Positions 48,762 to 58,583 of a DNA stretch of 64,000 nt are shown in pieces. Below the pieces are notes generated by a model that saw only the letters and a list, made by a program, of their open reading frames with translations, was not told the origin of the DNA and ran no database searches. A program made the position numbers and the translations under genes. Every line of letters starts with the position of its first letter. Within the stretch, counting starts at the first letter, position 1. Origin of the DNA: Flavobacterium gelidilacus DSM 15343 (GTDB lineage: Bacteria > Bacteroidota > Bacteroidia > Flavobacteriales > Flavobacteriaceae); assembly GCF_000422685.1 (NCBI RefSeq), contig NZ_AUGN01000001.1, forward strand, positions 529,162 to 593,161, read 5' to 3'.

Positions 48762-49373
48762 TTATTTTTTTATTTGAGAAAAAATATAATGCATTTCCGA
48801 AGCTATTTCTAAACTTCTTTCAGCATATTTTTCATTCATTAAATCGGTTCCATCAAAAGCTTTTGGATCTTCATATTGAATGGGAATTCTTTTTTCAGCT
48901 CCAGCAATAAATGGACAACCTTGATCAGCAGAGGAACAAGTCATGATTGCTGTAAACTTTGAAGTTGGGTTAAATGCATCATCATATTTTTTTGAAAAAC
49001 AAATGATAGGATGAGCATTTTCGTCATATTTTACAGCATAAACTGGGTTTTCAAATTCACTCACCTTTTGAATTTGAAACCCTTGATTTTCTAACGTTTC
49101 AGCTACTTTTGGAAACATAGCTGTTGCTTCTGTTCCACCAGAATAACAAAAAACATTTTGAATATTAAATTGAAAAGCCATGGTTTGTGCCCAAATTTGT
49201 GATAAATGACTTCTTCTGGAATTATGTGTACAAATAAAATTCAAACGAATTTCTTCCTTAGCATTCACTTTTTGCTGAACATATTCAACTAATGAATTCA
49301 ATATCTCTTTTCTTTCTTCTGAAATTATGAAATTTGAGACTTCATTTATTATAGTTTCTATTTTTGAATACAT
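48762..49373 (-). CDS. arsC: Thioredoxin-type arsenate reductase (LMW-PTP fold)
   Basis: 203 residues from the ATG at 49373; the longer open frame upstream lies in the methyltransferase gene. The catalytic P-loop is CTHNSRRS (Cys48). Two further Cys, in MTCSSADQGCPF (146, 153), match the shuttle pair that passes the disulfide to thioredoxin. It reduces arsenate to arsenite for export by the downstream Acr3. An N-terminal extension of about 45 residues is common in Bacteroidetes forms. Confidence 0.9.
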   Translation of the reverse strand: MYSKIETIINEVSNFIISEERKEILNSLVEYVQQKVNAKEEIRLNFICTHNSRRSHLSQIWAQTMAFQFNIQNVFCYSGGTEATAMFPKVAETLENQGFQIQKVSEFENPVYAVKYDENAHPIICFSKKYDDAFNPTSKFTAIMTCSSADQGCPFIAGAEKRIPIQYEDPKAFDGTDLMNEKYAERSLEIASEMHYIFSQIKK

Positions 49374-49374
49374 A

Positions 49375-49992
49375 TTATAATTTTTTAAAGGAACAAAAAA
49401 TGAAATTTTGTGTGGTTTCAAAAGGTGTTTCATGATCTTCAGTAAAACAGTTTTCCATTTCAAAAGTATCTTCAAAAAGATCTAGTATTTTTTCAATAGA
49501 GTATTGAGAAATATCCAATCCACTGCATTTTAAAGGTCCTTCATCTGAAAATGTTCCTAAAACAAAATTTCCTTTTAAAGCTAAAGCATCAGAAACAATG
49601 GCTTTATATTTTAAAATATCCGATTCATCCGTTAAGAAATGGAACGATGCTCTATCATGCCAAGCATCAAATTTTTCAGTTGGTTTGAAATCTAAAACAT
49701 CAGAAACTATAAAAGTGACTTTATCAGCATTTGCTCCTAACCTATTTTTACTTCTTAGAATGGCATTTTCTGAAATATCTAGCAAATATAAATTTGTGTA
49801 ACCCAAATCGATTAAACTGTCAATTAAATAACTATCGCCACCACCAATATCTATGATTTTCGCGTCTTTTGGCAATTTTAAAGCTTGAATTAATTGAATA
49901 GAAGTTTCTGGCTTTTTTTGAAACCAACTTACCTCATTTTCTGCCTTTGTTGTAAAGACTTTTTCCCAGTGATCTTTTTTGATATTTTCCAT
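49375..49992 (-). CDS. Class I SAM-dependent methyltransferase in the ars operon
   Basis: 205 residues from the ATG at 49992. Motif I is IIDIGGGDSYLIDSL (residues 46-60), the acidic strand-2 end is NLYLLDIS, and a WHDRASFHFL motif follows. The N-terminus DHWEKVFTTKAENEVSWFQ is typical of small-molecule methyltransferases found in Bacteroidetes ars operons. It lacks the clear three-Cys arsenic site of ArsM, so direct arsenite methylation is uncertain. It is one base from the genes on both sides. Confidence 0.82.
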   Translation of the reverse strand: MENIKKDHWEKVFTTKAENEVSWFQKKPETSIQLIQALKLPKDAKIIDIGGGDSYLIDSLIDLGYTNLYLLDISENAILRSKNRLGANADKVTFIVSDVLDFKPTEKFDAWHDRASFHFLTDESDILKYKAIVSDALALKGNFVLGTFSDEGPLKCSGLDISQYSIEKILDLFEDTFEMENCFTEDHETPFETTQNFIFCSFKKL

Positions 49993-49993
49993 A

Positions 49994-50467
49994 TTAACAA
50001 CAACCTGAACCTGGAGTGCAAGAATTACCTTGTGCACTTAATTCATTTAATTTTAGTTTTTGCTTTTCTACTGGAATTCCACATTTGTCTTTTGCTAAAC
50101 AATCGGTTAATTTGGAAATTAATAGAAAGTTTGTTCCATCAAAATCTAAATCAAATTTACCAATAGTATCTTTCATTTGGTATTCCACTTCAATTTCTAA
50201 ATCTGGAATTTGTAATTTTTCTTCAGACAATTCAATTATGTTAATTAATTTTTCTGGATGTAATCTGTGGTCATAATCATTTGCTTCCCACAATTGAAAG
50301 TTTACAACTTCTTCGTTTCGGACTGTTCCACCACAATCGATAAAATTTTTAGTCACCTTACCTACTTCTGTAACATGAAAATGAGTAGGTACTAAATCTC
50401 CATTCGGTAACTGAAAAGCAATAGTTGTCAGCTTTTTCAATTCTTTTTTAATTTCTGATAATTTCAT
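49994..50467 (-). CDS. DUF6428 family protein of the ars operon
   Basis: 157 residues. The beta-rich body (FQLPNGDLVPTHFHVTEVG with His pair, DYDHRLHPEKL) and Cys residues in KLTDCLAKDKCGI match DUF6428. The extreme C-terminus SCTPGSGCC (residues 149-157) has three Cys and looks like a soft-metal or arsenite-binding tail. Known only as an ars-linked family of unknown function; metal(loid) handling is inferred from context and the Cys tail. Confidence 0.8.
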   Translation of the reverse strand: MKLSEIKKELKKLTTIAFQLPNGDLVPTHFHVTEVGKVTKNFIDCGGTVRNEEVVNFQLWEANDYDHRLHPEKLINIIELSEEKLQIPDLEIEVEYQMKDTIGKFDLDFDGTNFLLISKLTDCLAKDKCGIPVEKQKLKLNELSAQGNSCTPGSGCC

Positions 50468-50525
50468 TTTATGTTGAATTTATTTCAGCATCTCGTCAAT
50501 GCTGAAGATTAATATTATTTAAGAT

Positions 50526-50849
50526 TTAACAACATTTATTTTTTAATTCTTTGGAAATTCCTCCAAAATAGTTTTCCATTTTCTCCATTATTTCAGGATT
50601 TAAGCAATAACAAATTGATGTACCCTCAATAGTTCCTTTAATAATGCCAACATTTTTCAACTCTTTTAGATGTTGAGAAACTGTTGGTTGTGCTAAAGGC
50701 AATTCGTTAACAATATCACCACAAATACATGTATCTACAGTCAATAAATATTGAATAATAGCAATTCGTGCAGGATGAGAAATAGCCTTAAATAAGTTAG
50801 CTAATTCGTTTTGCTCGTCTGAAAAAAAGTCTGATTTTGAAGCTCCCAT
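50526..50849 (-). CDS. arsR: ArsR family metalloregulator
   Basis: 107 residues, winged helix. The recognition helix is AQPTVSQHLKELKNVGI. Cys41 and Cys43 in DTCICGDIV form the alpha-3-type metalloid site; further Cys80/82 (SICYC) and the terminal Cys106-107 may add ligands. It represses the ars operon and releases DNA on binding arsenite. It is the first gene; a 58-base gap separates it from the DUF6428 gene. Confidence 0.92.
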   Translation of the reverse strand: MGASKSDFFSDEQNELANLFKAISHPARIAIIQYLLTVDTCICGDIVNELPLAQPTVSQHLKELKNVGIIKGTIEGTSICYCLNPEIMEKMENYFGGISKELKNKCC

Positions 50850-50865
50850 AAATCTATTGATTATT

Positions 50866-50877
50866 ATATTGCAATAT
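50866..50877. promoter_or_regulatory. Probable ArsR operator
   Basis: A perfect 12-bp palindrome ATATTGCAATAT lies 17 bases upstream of arsR in the divergent spacer to tpx. AT-rich dyads of this kind are usual for ArsR-family repressors. Confidence 0.45.
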
Positions 50878-50988
50878 TACGATATATTAATTTAATATCA
50901 CTATTATTTTTGGAATTTTATTAAATAATTATGCCTTTCCCTATTCCAAATTAATTTCATACTTTTGTTACTTAAAACTTATATCAAA

Positions 50989-51486
50989 ATGGCATCAATT
51001 ACATTAGGAGGAAATCCAATATTAACATCAGGTGAATTACCTGTTGTAGGCATGAAAGCGCCAAATTTCAAATTAATTAAAGACGATTTATCAACCACTA
51101 CTTTAGAAGATTTTAGAGGTACTAAAGTTGTATTAAATATATTTCCAAGTATTGATACTGGAACATGTGCTGCTTCTGTTAGAGCATTTAACGAAGAAGC
51201 AGGTAAATTGAAAAACACAAAAGTACTATGTATATCCAGAGATTTACCATTCGCTCAAAAGCGTTTTTGTGGTGCAGAAGGATTAGAAAACGTAGTTAAC
51301 TTATCGGATTTCAAAGAAGGAAGTTTTGGTAAAGATTATGGTTTAGAAATTGTAGATGGGCCATTAGCAGGACTACATTCTAGAGTTGTAATAGTTTTAG
51401 ATGTCAACGGAACTGTAATTCATTCTCAACAAGTTAAAGAAATAGCTGACGAACCAAATTACGAATCTGCTTTAGCTTCATTATAA
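50989..51486 (+). CDS. tpx: Thiol peroxidase
   Basis: 165 residues from the ATG at 50989 (MASITLGGNP). Peroxidatic Cys60 lies in SIDTGTCAASVRAFN and resolving Cys94 in KRFCGAEG, the positions seen in E. coli Tpx. It reduces alkyl and hydrogen peroxides with thioredoxin. A TACTTTTG -7 box lies at 50960-50967. Four bases separate it from dgkA. Confidence 0.95.
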   Translation: MASITLGGNPILTSGELPVVGMKAPNFKLIKDDLSTTTLEDFRGTKVVLNIFPSIDTGTCAASVRAFNEEAGKLKNTKVLCISRDLPFAQKRFCGAEGLENVVNLSDFKEGSFGKDYGLEIVDGPLAGLHSRVVIVLDVNGTVIHSQQVKEIADEPNYESALASL

Positions 51487-51490
51487 TTAT

Positions 51491-51865
51491 ATGAAATTCG
51501 AAAAAGACGAAACGCTTTTTACGGGAAGGATTAAAAGCATGGGATATGCTTTTAAAGGTGCTGTTAAACTTATCACTACAGAACATAGCGTAATGGTTCA
51601 AAGCTGTTTGGCTGTTTTAATGATTATCGCTGGTTTTTACTTTGGCATTTCTCATGAAGAATGGTTAATTCAAACTTTAGCTATTGGATTGGTTTTAGGT
51701 ATTGAAGGTTTAAACACTGCTGTTGAAAAAATAGCTGATTTTATTCATCCTGAATACCACGAAAGAATTGGCTTTATTAAAGACATTGCTGCAGGTGCTG
51801 TATTTTTTGCAGCGTTGACCGCAATTGCAATTGGTTGTATCATTTATATTCCCCATTTATCCTAA
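51491..51865 (+). CDS. dgkA: Diacylglycerol kinase family membrane protein
   Basis: 124 residues with three membrane helices. The catalytic region GIEGLNTAVEKIADFIHPEYHERIGFIKDIAAGAV matches the DagK/undecaprenol kinase family: the Glu and Asn of LNTAVEKIAD bind ATP and metal. It recycles diacylglycerol or undecaprenol in the inner membrane. It precedes ftsK by 39 bases. Confidence 0.9.
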   Translation: MKFEKDETLFTGRIKSMGYAFKGAVKLITTEHSVMVQSCLAVLMIIAGFYFGISHEEWLIQTLAIGLVLGIEGLNTAVEKIADFIHPEYHERIGFIKDIAAGAVFFAALTAIAIGCIIYIPHLS

Positions 51866-51904
51866 TTAATTTTTGAAAAAAACCTTAATTAAAGGTAAAT
51901 TTAT

Positions 51905-54367
51905 ATGGCAAAAAAACAAACATCAACTTCTAAAAAAGAAACAAATGCTCCTAAAAACTATAGGCAACATAGGTTTATAATAGGTTGTATTTTAGTTTTA
52001 ATTGCTGTTGCGATATTAATCTCGTTTATATCTTATTATGTTACTGGTAATTATGACCAAAGTCAAATAGGCTCAATTATTGATCGGACAGAAAAAACAG
52101 AAAATTGGTTAGGCAAAATTGGTGCATATCTTGCTGACTTCTTTATTTATAGAGGTTTTGGAGTTGCTTCAATTATTTTTGTAAAATCAATTTTAATGAT
52201 TGGAATCTATTTTATTTTAGATATCAGTATTTTTAAATTAAGAAAATCTTTGTTTTGGGATTTCTATTTGATTATTACTTTGTCATTAATTTTTGGTTTT
52301 TTCTGGAATCAATTTCCAAACCTTTCAGGTGTAATTGGTTATGAAATAAATCAATTTATACAAGATTATATTGGTAAAATTGGAACTATCCTTTTACTAA
52401 TTTTAATAACCATATTATTTTTAGTTTTCAAAATGAAAATGTCTCCAGACAAAATTAAAGATAAAGTTGAAAAAATAAAAAATAAAATTCCTAATCCAGT
52501 TTTTGAGAAAGAAGAATCAATTGAGATTACAGAAGTAAATCTAAATAAAGAAGAAAAAACTTCTAAAGATTTTGAATTAACTGAAGATGATGAAGCCATT
52601 TCAAAAATTGAATTAAAACCAACATCCGCTTTTGAAATTGACAAAAAAAGTTTAAAACCAACTATTGGACATTCATCTGAACTATCTCTTGAACCTAAAG
52701 TAAAAGAAGAACCCAAAACAGAACAAACCTTTTCAATTGAAGACAAATCAAAAAAAGTCATTGAAACAAAAGACGATAGCTTTGTAATAGAAACTACAGA
52801 AGAAGAGGAAATTGTTGAAGGCGATTTGGCAGCAAAAATTGTTGAAAATTTTGGTGAATTTGATCCTACTTTAGAATTATCAAATTATAAAATGCCTAGC
52901 GTTGATTTACTGAAAGAGTACACATCTGTTGGCATAACCATTAATCAAGAAGAATTAGAACAAAACAAAAATAAAATTCTTGAAACCTTAAAGAATTATG
53001 GAATCGGAATTTCTCAAATTAAAGCAACTGTTGGGCCAACCGTTACTTTATACGAAATTGTTCCAGAAGCTGGTGTTCGTATTTCAAAAATTAAAAACTT
53101 AGAAGACGATATTGCACTTTCATTAGCCGCACTTGGAATTCGTATCATTGCTCCTATTCCTGGAAAAGGTACTATTGGTATTGAAGTACCAAATGCTAAT
53201 CCAACTTTAGTATCTATGAAAAGTGTGATTTCTTCAGCGAAATTTCAACAATCTGAAATGGAATTACCTGTTGCACTGGGTAAAACAATTTCAAATGAAA
53301 CTTTTGTTTTTGATTTAGCAAAAATGCCTCACTTATTAATGGCAGGAGCAACTGGACAAGGAAAATCTGTAGGTTTAAATGCTGTTTTGACGTCACTTTT
53401 ATACAAAAAACATCCTGCAGAAGTTAAGTTTGTCTTAGTAGATCCAAAGAAAGTAGAATTAACCCTATTTAATAAAATTGAAAGACATTATTTAGCTAAA
53501 CTTCCTGATACTGAAGATGCAATTATTACTGATAATGCTAAAGTAATTAATACTTTAAATTCACTATGTATTGAAATGGATAACCGTTACAACTTGTTAA
53601 AAGATGCAATGGTTAGAAATATTAAGGAATACAATGATAAATTTAAACAAAGAAAATTAAATCCAGAACAAGGACATAGATTCTTACCTTATATAGTACT
53701 TGTAGTTGATGAGTTTGCTGATTTGATTATGACAGCAGGAAAAGAAGTTGAAACACCTATTGCTCGTTTAGCTCAATTAGCTCGTGCTATTGGAATTCAC
53801 TTAATAATTGCTACACAAAGACCTTCTGTAAATGTTATTACAGGTATGATAAAAGCCAATTTCCCAGCGAGAATTGCATTTAGAGTAACTTCAAAAATCG
53901 ATTCAAGAACTATTTTAGATTCGGGTGGTGCTGATCAATTAATTGGTCGTGGAGATTTACTTTTTACTCAAGGAAATGAAATAGTACGTGTACAATGTGC
54001 CTTTGTTGACACTCCAGAAGTTGATAGAATTACAGAATACATTGGTTCTCAAAAAGCTTATCCAGAAGCTTATCAGTTACCAGAATATGTTGGTGAGGAA
54101 AGTGGCACAAAACTTGATATGAATATCTCCGAAAGAGATTCTCTTTTTAGAGATGCTGCCGAAGTTATTGTAACAGCCCAACAAGGAAGTGCTTCTTTAA
54201 TACAAAGAAAGCTAAAATTAGGCTACAATAGAGCAGGTAGAATTATAGATCAATTAGAAGCTGCTGGTATAGTTGGTCAGTTTGAAGGAAGTAAAGCAAG
54301 ATCTGTCTTGATTCCAGATTTAGTAGCATTAGAACTATTTTTAAACAATGAAAAAAACAATTCTTAA
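51905..54367 (+). CDS. ftsK: DNA translocase FtsK
   Basis: 820 residues. Four N-terminal membrane helices (about residues 22-175), an acidic Lys/Glu-rich linker of about 130 residues, and the RecA-like motor with Walker A GATGQGKSVGLNAVL and Walker B YIVLVVDEFADLI. The C-terminal gamma winged helix (LIQRKLKLGYNRAGRIIDQLE) reads KOPS-type sites. It pumps DNA to resolve chromosome dimers at the division septum. Confidence 0.96.
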   Translation: MAKKQTSTSKKETNAPKNYRQHRFIIGCILVLIAVAILISFISYYVTGNYDQSQIGSIIDRTEKTENWLGKIGAYLADFFIYRGFGVASIIFVKSILMIGIYFILDISIFKLRKSLFWDFYLIITLSLIFGFFWNQFPNLSGVIGYEINQFIQDYIGKIGTILLLILITILFLVFKMKMSPDKIKDKVEKIKNKIPNPVFEKEESIEITEVNLNKEEKTSKDFELTEDDEAISKIELKPTSAFEIDKKSLKPTIGHSSELSLEPKVKEEPKTEQTFSIEDKSKKVIETKDDSFVIETTEEEEIVEGDLAAKIVENFGEFDPTLELSNYKMPSVDLLKEYTSVGITINQEELEQNKNKILETLKNYGIGISQIKATVGPTVTLYEIVPEAGVRISKIKNLEDDIALSLAALGIRIIAPIPGKGTIGIEVPNANPTLVSMKSVISSAKFQQSEMELPVALGKTISNETFVFDLAKMPHLLMAGATGQGKSVGLNAVLTSLLYKKHPAEVKFVLVDPKKVELTLFNKIERHYLAKLPDTEDAIITDNAKVINTLNSLCIEMDNRYNLLKDAMVRNIKEYNDKFKQRKLNPEQGHRFLPYIVLVVDEFADLIMTAGKEVETPIARLAQLARAIGIHLIIATQRPSVNVITGMIKANFPARIAFRVTSKIDSRTILDSGGADQLIGRGDLLFTQGNEIVRVQCAFVDTPEVDRITEYIGSQKAYPEAYQLPEYVGEESGTKLDMNISERDSLFRDAAEVIVTAQQGSASLIQRKLKLGYNRAGRIIDQLEAAGIVGQFEGSKARSVLIPDLVALELFLNNEKNNS

Positions 54368-54368
54368 C

Positions 54369-55010
54369 ATGAAAACTTTATTAAAAGTCGTAGTATTATT
54401 TTTATTTACTTTAAACATTCAGGCACAAGATGCCAAAAAAGCAAAACAATTATTAGATGATGTTGCTACAAAAGCAAAAGGATACACTAATATTGTTATT
54501 GACTTTAAATATTCGCTTTCAAATGCTAAAGAAAACATTAACCAGGATAGCAATGGAAACGTTTCTATAAGCGGAAATAAATATGTCTTAAATTTTATGG
54601 GAATTACAAAAATGTATGATGGTAAAAAAACATACACAATTGTTCCAGAAGATGAAGAAATAACAATTTCGAATGGAAAAGATGATGACAAAGCAATTAC
54701 ACCAGACAAAATGCTAACTTTTTTTCAATCGGGTTATAGTTATTCTTGGGATATTTTGCAAAATGTAAAAGGAAGAAAAATTCAATATGTAAAATTAAAA
54801 CCAACCAGTTCAAAAGATAATGTAAAAGAGGTTTTAATTGGAATAGATACTTCAACAAATCATATCTACACTATGATTGAAACTGATAAAAAAGGAACAA
54901 AAACAACTTTAACTGTTAATTCTTTTAAAACAAATCAGCCTTTATCGAAAAATCATTTTACCTTTACGGAATCAAAATATTCTGGCTATTATATCAATAG
55001 ACTAGACTAA
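54369..55010 (+). CDS. lolA: Outer-membrane lipoprotein carrier LolA
   Basis: 213 residues from the ATG at 54369; an in-frame ATG 21 bases upstream lies within ftsK. A signal peptide ends NIQAQ. The mature protein has the open beta-barrel LolA pattern, including FKYSLSNAKENINQDSNGNV, YDGKKTYTIVPEDEEITI and a C-terminal KTNQPLSKNHFTF. It carries lipoproteins across the periplasm. Confidence 0.85.
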   Translation: MKTLLKVVVLFLFTLNIQAQDAKKAKQLLDDVATKAKGYTNIVIDFKYSLSNAKENINQDSNGNVSISGNKYVLNFMGITKMYDGKKTYTIVPEDEEITISNGKDDDKAITPDKMLTFFQSGYSYSWDILQNVKGRKIQYVKLKPTSSKDNVKEVLIGIDTSTNHIYTMIETDKKGTKTTLTVNSFKTNQPLSKNHFTFTESKYSGYYINRLD

Positions 55011-55021
55011 AATAAGTTTCG

Positions 55022-56476
55022 TTGAAAATATTAGACAAATATATTTTAAAATCATTCATAATTACGTTTACAACAGTATTCGTAATTTTGTTTTTTATAT
55101 TCATCCTTCAAGGTATTTGGCTTTTTATTGCCGAATTAGCTGGTAAAGATTTAGATTTTCTTACCATCTTAAAGTTTTTAAGTTTTTATGCTCCAAATGT
55201 AGTTCCTCTGGTATTACCTCTTTCTGTGCTATTAGCTTCTATCATGACTTTTGGAAGTTTTTCTGAAAATTATGAATTTGCTGCTATGAAATCTTCTGGT
55301 ATTTCGTTACAAAGAGCCATGAAGTATTTAACAGTCTTTATTGTTCTTTTAAGTATTGTTGCGTTTGTTTTTTCTAATAACGTAATTCCACAAGCACAAT
55401 ATAAATTCATCAATTTACGTCAAAATATAGTTCAGCAGAAACCTGCCATGGCAATTGCTCAAGGTCAGTTTAATCAAATAGGAAACACAAACATAAAAGT
55501 CCAGGAAAAATCAGGTGACAAAGGACAGTTTTTAAAGGGAATTGTTATTCATAAAAAATCTAGTATCGGAAATGGTGCTAGTACAATTATAAATGCTAAA
55601 AATGGTATTTTATCAAGTGATGATAGTGGAAACCTATTAAATCTTGAACTATTTGATGGTAATTATTACGAAGATATTGTTCCTACTAAATACGAAGAAC
55701 AAAAAAAGGTACCTTTTGCAAAAAGCACCTTCAAGAAATATATCTTAACCATTGATATTGGTAAATTAAATACTTCAGATGTTAATCAGGAAGCTATCTC
55801 AAATACTGATAAGATGCTAAATATTAGCGAACTTAATATCACAATTGATTCTTTACAAAAAAGTTATAATGAAGATATCATTTCATTTTCTGATAATATT
55901 ACACAACGAACTTCAAATATTTTAAATTCAAGGAAAATACAATACGTTGATAAAGATACTATTACTGATGATTTATTAGAATTATATCAATTGATTGATC
56001 AAAAGAAAATTATTGAAATCGCTACAAACAATATTACAAGTATAGATTTTTCTATTGACAGTAGTAAAAATGATTTAGAGTTTAAAAAGAGAAATATCAA
56101 TCAACATTGGACTGCAATTCATGAAAAGTATATGCTAGCTTTTTCGTGCTTATTGATGTTTTTTATTGGAGCACCACTTGGAGCTATTATTAGAAAAGGA
56201 GGGTTAGGTTTACCTATGGTTTTTGCAATTCTAATTTTCATAACATTTCATTTTATAAATACCTTTGGACGAAAACTAGCTCAAGAAGATAGTATTAGTC
56301 CATTTCTAGGAGCTTGGATGTCATCATTTATCTTAGCACCTTTTGCTATTTTACTAACATACAGAGCGACAAATGATATAGGAATAATGATAAATTTTGA
56401 TTGGATCACGGAACCAATTAAAAAAGTAATAAACAAGTTAAAAAAACAAAAAACAACTACAACTAATGTCACATAA
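55022..56476 (+). CDS. LptF/LptG family permease
   Basis: 484 residues from a TTG start ([12 protein letters not shown]), which is common in this family. Six membrane helices flank a periplasmic jellyroll domain of about 230 residues. [12 protein letters not shown] and the conserved [14 protein letters not shown] segment are typical of the YjgP/YjgQ permeases that lift lipopolysaccharide from the inner membrane with LptB. It shares 11 bases with ribB. Confidence 0.85.
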   Translation: MKILDKYILKSFIITFTTVFVILFFIFILQGIWLFIAELAGKDLDFLTILKFLSFYAPNVVPLVLPLSVLLASIMTFGSFSENYEFAAMKSSGISLQRAMKYLTVFIVLLSIVAFVFSNNVIPQAQYKFINLRQNIVQQKPAMAIAQGQFNQIGNTNIKVQEKSGDKGQFLKGIVIHKKSSIGNGASTIINAKNGILSSDDSGNLLNLELFDGNYYEDIVPTKYEEQKKVPFAKSTFKKYILTIDIGKLNTSDVNQEAISNTDKMLNISELNITIDSLQKSYNEDIISFSDNITQRTSNILNSRKIQYVDKDTITDDLLELYQLIDQKKIIEIATNNITSIDFSIDSSKNDLEFKKRNINQHWTAIHEKYMLAFSCLLMFFIGAPLGAIIRKGGLGLPMVFAILIFITFHFINTFGRKLAQEDSISPFLGAWMSSFILAPFAILLTYRATNDIGIMINFDWITEPIKKVINKLKKQKTTTTNVT

Positions 56477-57596
56477 AATACAACTAAACACAATTGAAGA
56501 AGCCATTGAAGATATTCGCCAAGGTAAAATAATCATTGTTGTTGATGATGAAGATAGAGAAAATGAAGGAGATTTTTTAGCTGCAGCCGAAAAAGTAACT
56601 CCCGAGATGATTAATTTTATGGCAACTCATGGTCGTGGACTAATTTGTACTCCTTTGACAGAAAGAAGATGTAAAGAATTAGATTTACACACAATGGTTA
56701 CCAATAATACGGATCATATGGAAACCGCTTTTACAGTTTCTGTTGATTTAAAAGGAAATGGTGTAACTACTGGAATTTCTGCGGCTGATAGAGCAAAAAC
56801 AGTTTTAGCCTTAGTTAATGAAGATACAAAACCTTTTGATTTAGCTCGTCCTGGACATATTTTTCCTTTAATCGCAAAACAAGGTGGTGTTTTAAGAAGA
56901 ACTGGTCACACAGAAGCTGCAATTGACTTTGCAAGATTAGCGGGCTTTACTCCTGCTGGTGTTATTGTGGAAATAATGAACGAAGACGGAACAATGGCTC
57001 GTTTACCACAATTAGCTGAAGTAGCTAAGAAGTTTGATTTAAAATTAGTTTCAATTGAAGACTTGGTGGCTTACAGAATGCAACACGATAGTTTAATTCA
57101 GAAAAAAGAAGATTTTGAAATTGAAACCCGTTTTGGAAAATATAGAATGAGAGCTTACCTTCAAACTACAAACAAACAAGTTCATATTGCTTTGACAAAA
57201 GGTAGTTGGAATATTGGTGATGAAGTTTTAACGCGTATAAATTCATCACAAATTAACAATGATATTTTAGGAACATTGACTTCAAATCCTGATGATAGAT
57301 TAGAAGATATGTTTAAAAGAATAAATCAGGAAGAAAAAGGAGCAGTCATTTTTGTAAATCAAGAAAAGCAATCTATCGAAATGCTTCATAGAATTACCGA
57401 ATTAAAAGAATTACAAGAACTAGGAATTCACAAAGCACCTCAAGTAAAAATGGATGCCAAAGATTTTGGAATTGGAGCTCAAATTCTTCACGATTTAGAT
57501 ATTTCAAAAATAAAATTACTTTCAAATTCTGAACAAACAAAACGTGTGGGAATGATTGGATATGGTTTAGAAATTACAGATTACGTTAAATACTAA
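56466..57596 (+). CDS. ribB: 3,4-dihydroxy-2-butanone-4-phosphate synthase with a degenerate GTP cyclohydrolase II half
   Basis: 376 residues. Residues 1-200 are an intact DHBP synthase with [27 protein letters not shown] and [21 protein letters not shown], making the four-carbon unit of riboflavin. The C-terminal about 170 residues align with RibA, but the zinc-binding Cys positions of GTP cyclohydrolase II (normally CxxG.. and CDCG) are Ser, Asn or absent ([15 protein letters not shown]), so that half is probably inactive. Confidence 0.9.
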   Translation: MSHKIQLNTIEEAIEDIRQGKIIIVVDDEDRENEGDFLAAAEKVTPEMINFMATHGRGLICTPLTERRCKELDLHTMVTNNTDHMETAFTVSVDLKGNGVTTGISAADRAKTVLALVNEDTKPFDLARPGHIFPLIAKQGGVLRRTGHTEAAIDFARLAGFTPAGVIVEIMNEDGTMARLPQLAEVAKKFDLKLVSIEDLVAYRMQHDSLIQKKEDFEIETRFGKYRMRAYLQTTNKQVHIALTKGSWNIGDEVLTRINSSQINNDILGTLTSNPDDRLEDMFKRINQEEKGAVIFVNQEKQSIEMLHRITELKELQELGIHKAPQVKMDAKDFGIGAQILHDLDISKIKLLSNSEQTKRVGMIGYGLEITDYVKY

Positions 57597-58348
57597 TCAA
57601 AAAACCATAATTTAATTGCTAAAGCTGTAACTGTTACGATTAAAAACATTTTAATTACTTTTTCATCTTTTTTAACAGACCAACGGCTTCCAAACCAAGC
57701 ACCAGAAACGTTTCCAATAGATAATACAGCTGCTAAGCCGTAATCGATTTTGTCATTAAAAGCAAAAACGGCTACGGCTCCAATTGTATAAACAAAGGCA
57801 ACAAATACTTTAGTTGCATTAGATCTTAATAAATTCATTCCGTTAATATAAGGAAGTGCAATAAGCATTAAAAAACCAATTCCTGCATTAATTAATCCAC
57901 CATAAATTCCAAGGAAAAAGAAAACTATTAATGAGATTACTAAAGGTTTTCCAGTTAATTTTTCAGTTACATTAGTTAAATTTTTATTTGGATTGAAAAT
58001 AGTTAAAAACAAAACCATTATCATAACAACGGCAAGCATTCTATTAAAAGCTTTTCCATCAAAGTCTAAAGCCAAATAAGCACCAATAATTGATCCTAAT
58101 AAAGCAGCAATTCCAACATACAAACTAAACGGATATGTTGAAACTCCTTTACTTTTAAAGCCTCTAACTGCCGTAAAAGTTTGTAATAATATTGCAACTC
58201 TATTTGTTCCTTGTGCTAAAGGTGCTGGTAATCCCATAAAAATAAGGATTGGTAAAGTTAACAAAGTTCCTCCTCCAGCGACAGTGTTTAAAAATCCTGC
58301 CAAAAATCCTAAAGCTACTAATAATAAATAAGTCCAACTTTCTTGCAT
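57593..58348 (-). CDS. TSUP family (TauE/SafE) membrane exporter
   Basis: 251 residues, about eight membrane helices in two repeats. The first repeat has LGFLAGFLNTVAGGGTLLTLP and the second GIYGGLINAGIGFLMLIALP, the two-fold motif of the TauE/SafE family. It probably exports sulfite or organosulfonates, although substrates differ. It overlaps the ribB stop by four bases on the opposite strand. Confidence 0.85.
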   Translation of the reverse strand: MQESWTYLLLVALGFLAGFLNTVAGGGTLLTLPILIFMGLPAPLAQGTNRVAILLQTFTAVRGFKSKGVSTYPFSLYVGIAALLGSIIGAYLALDFDGKAFNRMLAVVMIMVLFLTIFNPNKNLTNVTEKLTGKPLVISLIVFFFLGIYGGLINAGIGFLMLIALPYINGMNLLRSNATKVFVAFVYTIGAVAVFAFNDKIDYGLAAVLSIGNVSGAWFGSRWSVKKDEKVIKMFLIVTVTALAIKLWFFD

Positions 58349-58583
58349 AATAATTTGAATAAAAAATCTTAAATTAGATTTGAAGACTTTAAGGTTTTAT
58401 AGAGGATTCTATCAAAAAATTCCACTGATAATTTCTTTTTGTTTAAGGATTGCAAATATATCACTTTATCTTTTAAATTAATTTTCAGTCTCAAAATATC
58501 TTTACATAAGAAAAACTTAAAGTAATTACCTCTTTTTGTTTTTTTGTTTTTACCTAACTTTGTATATCTTATCTATTCTTTTA

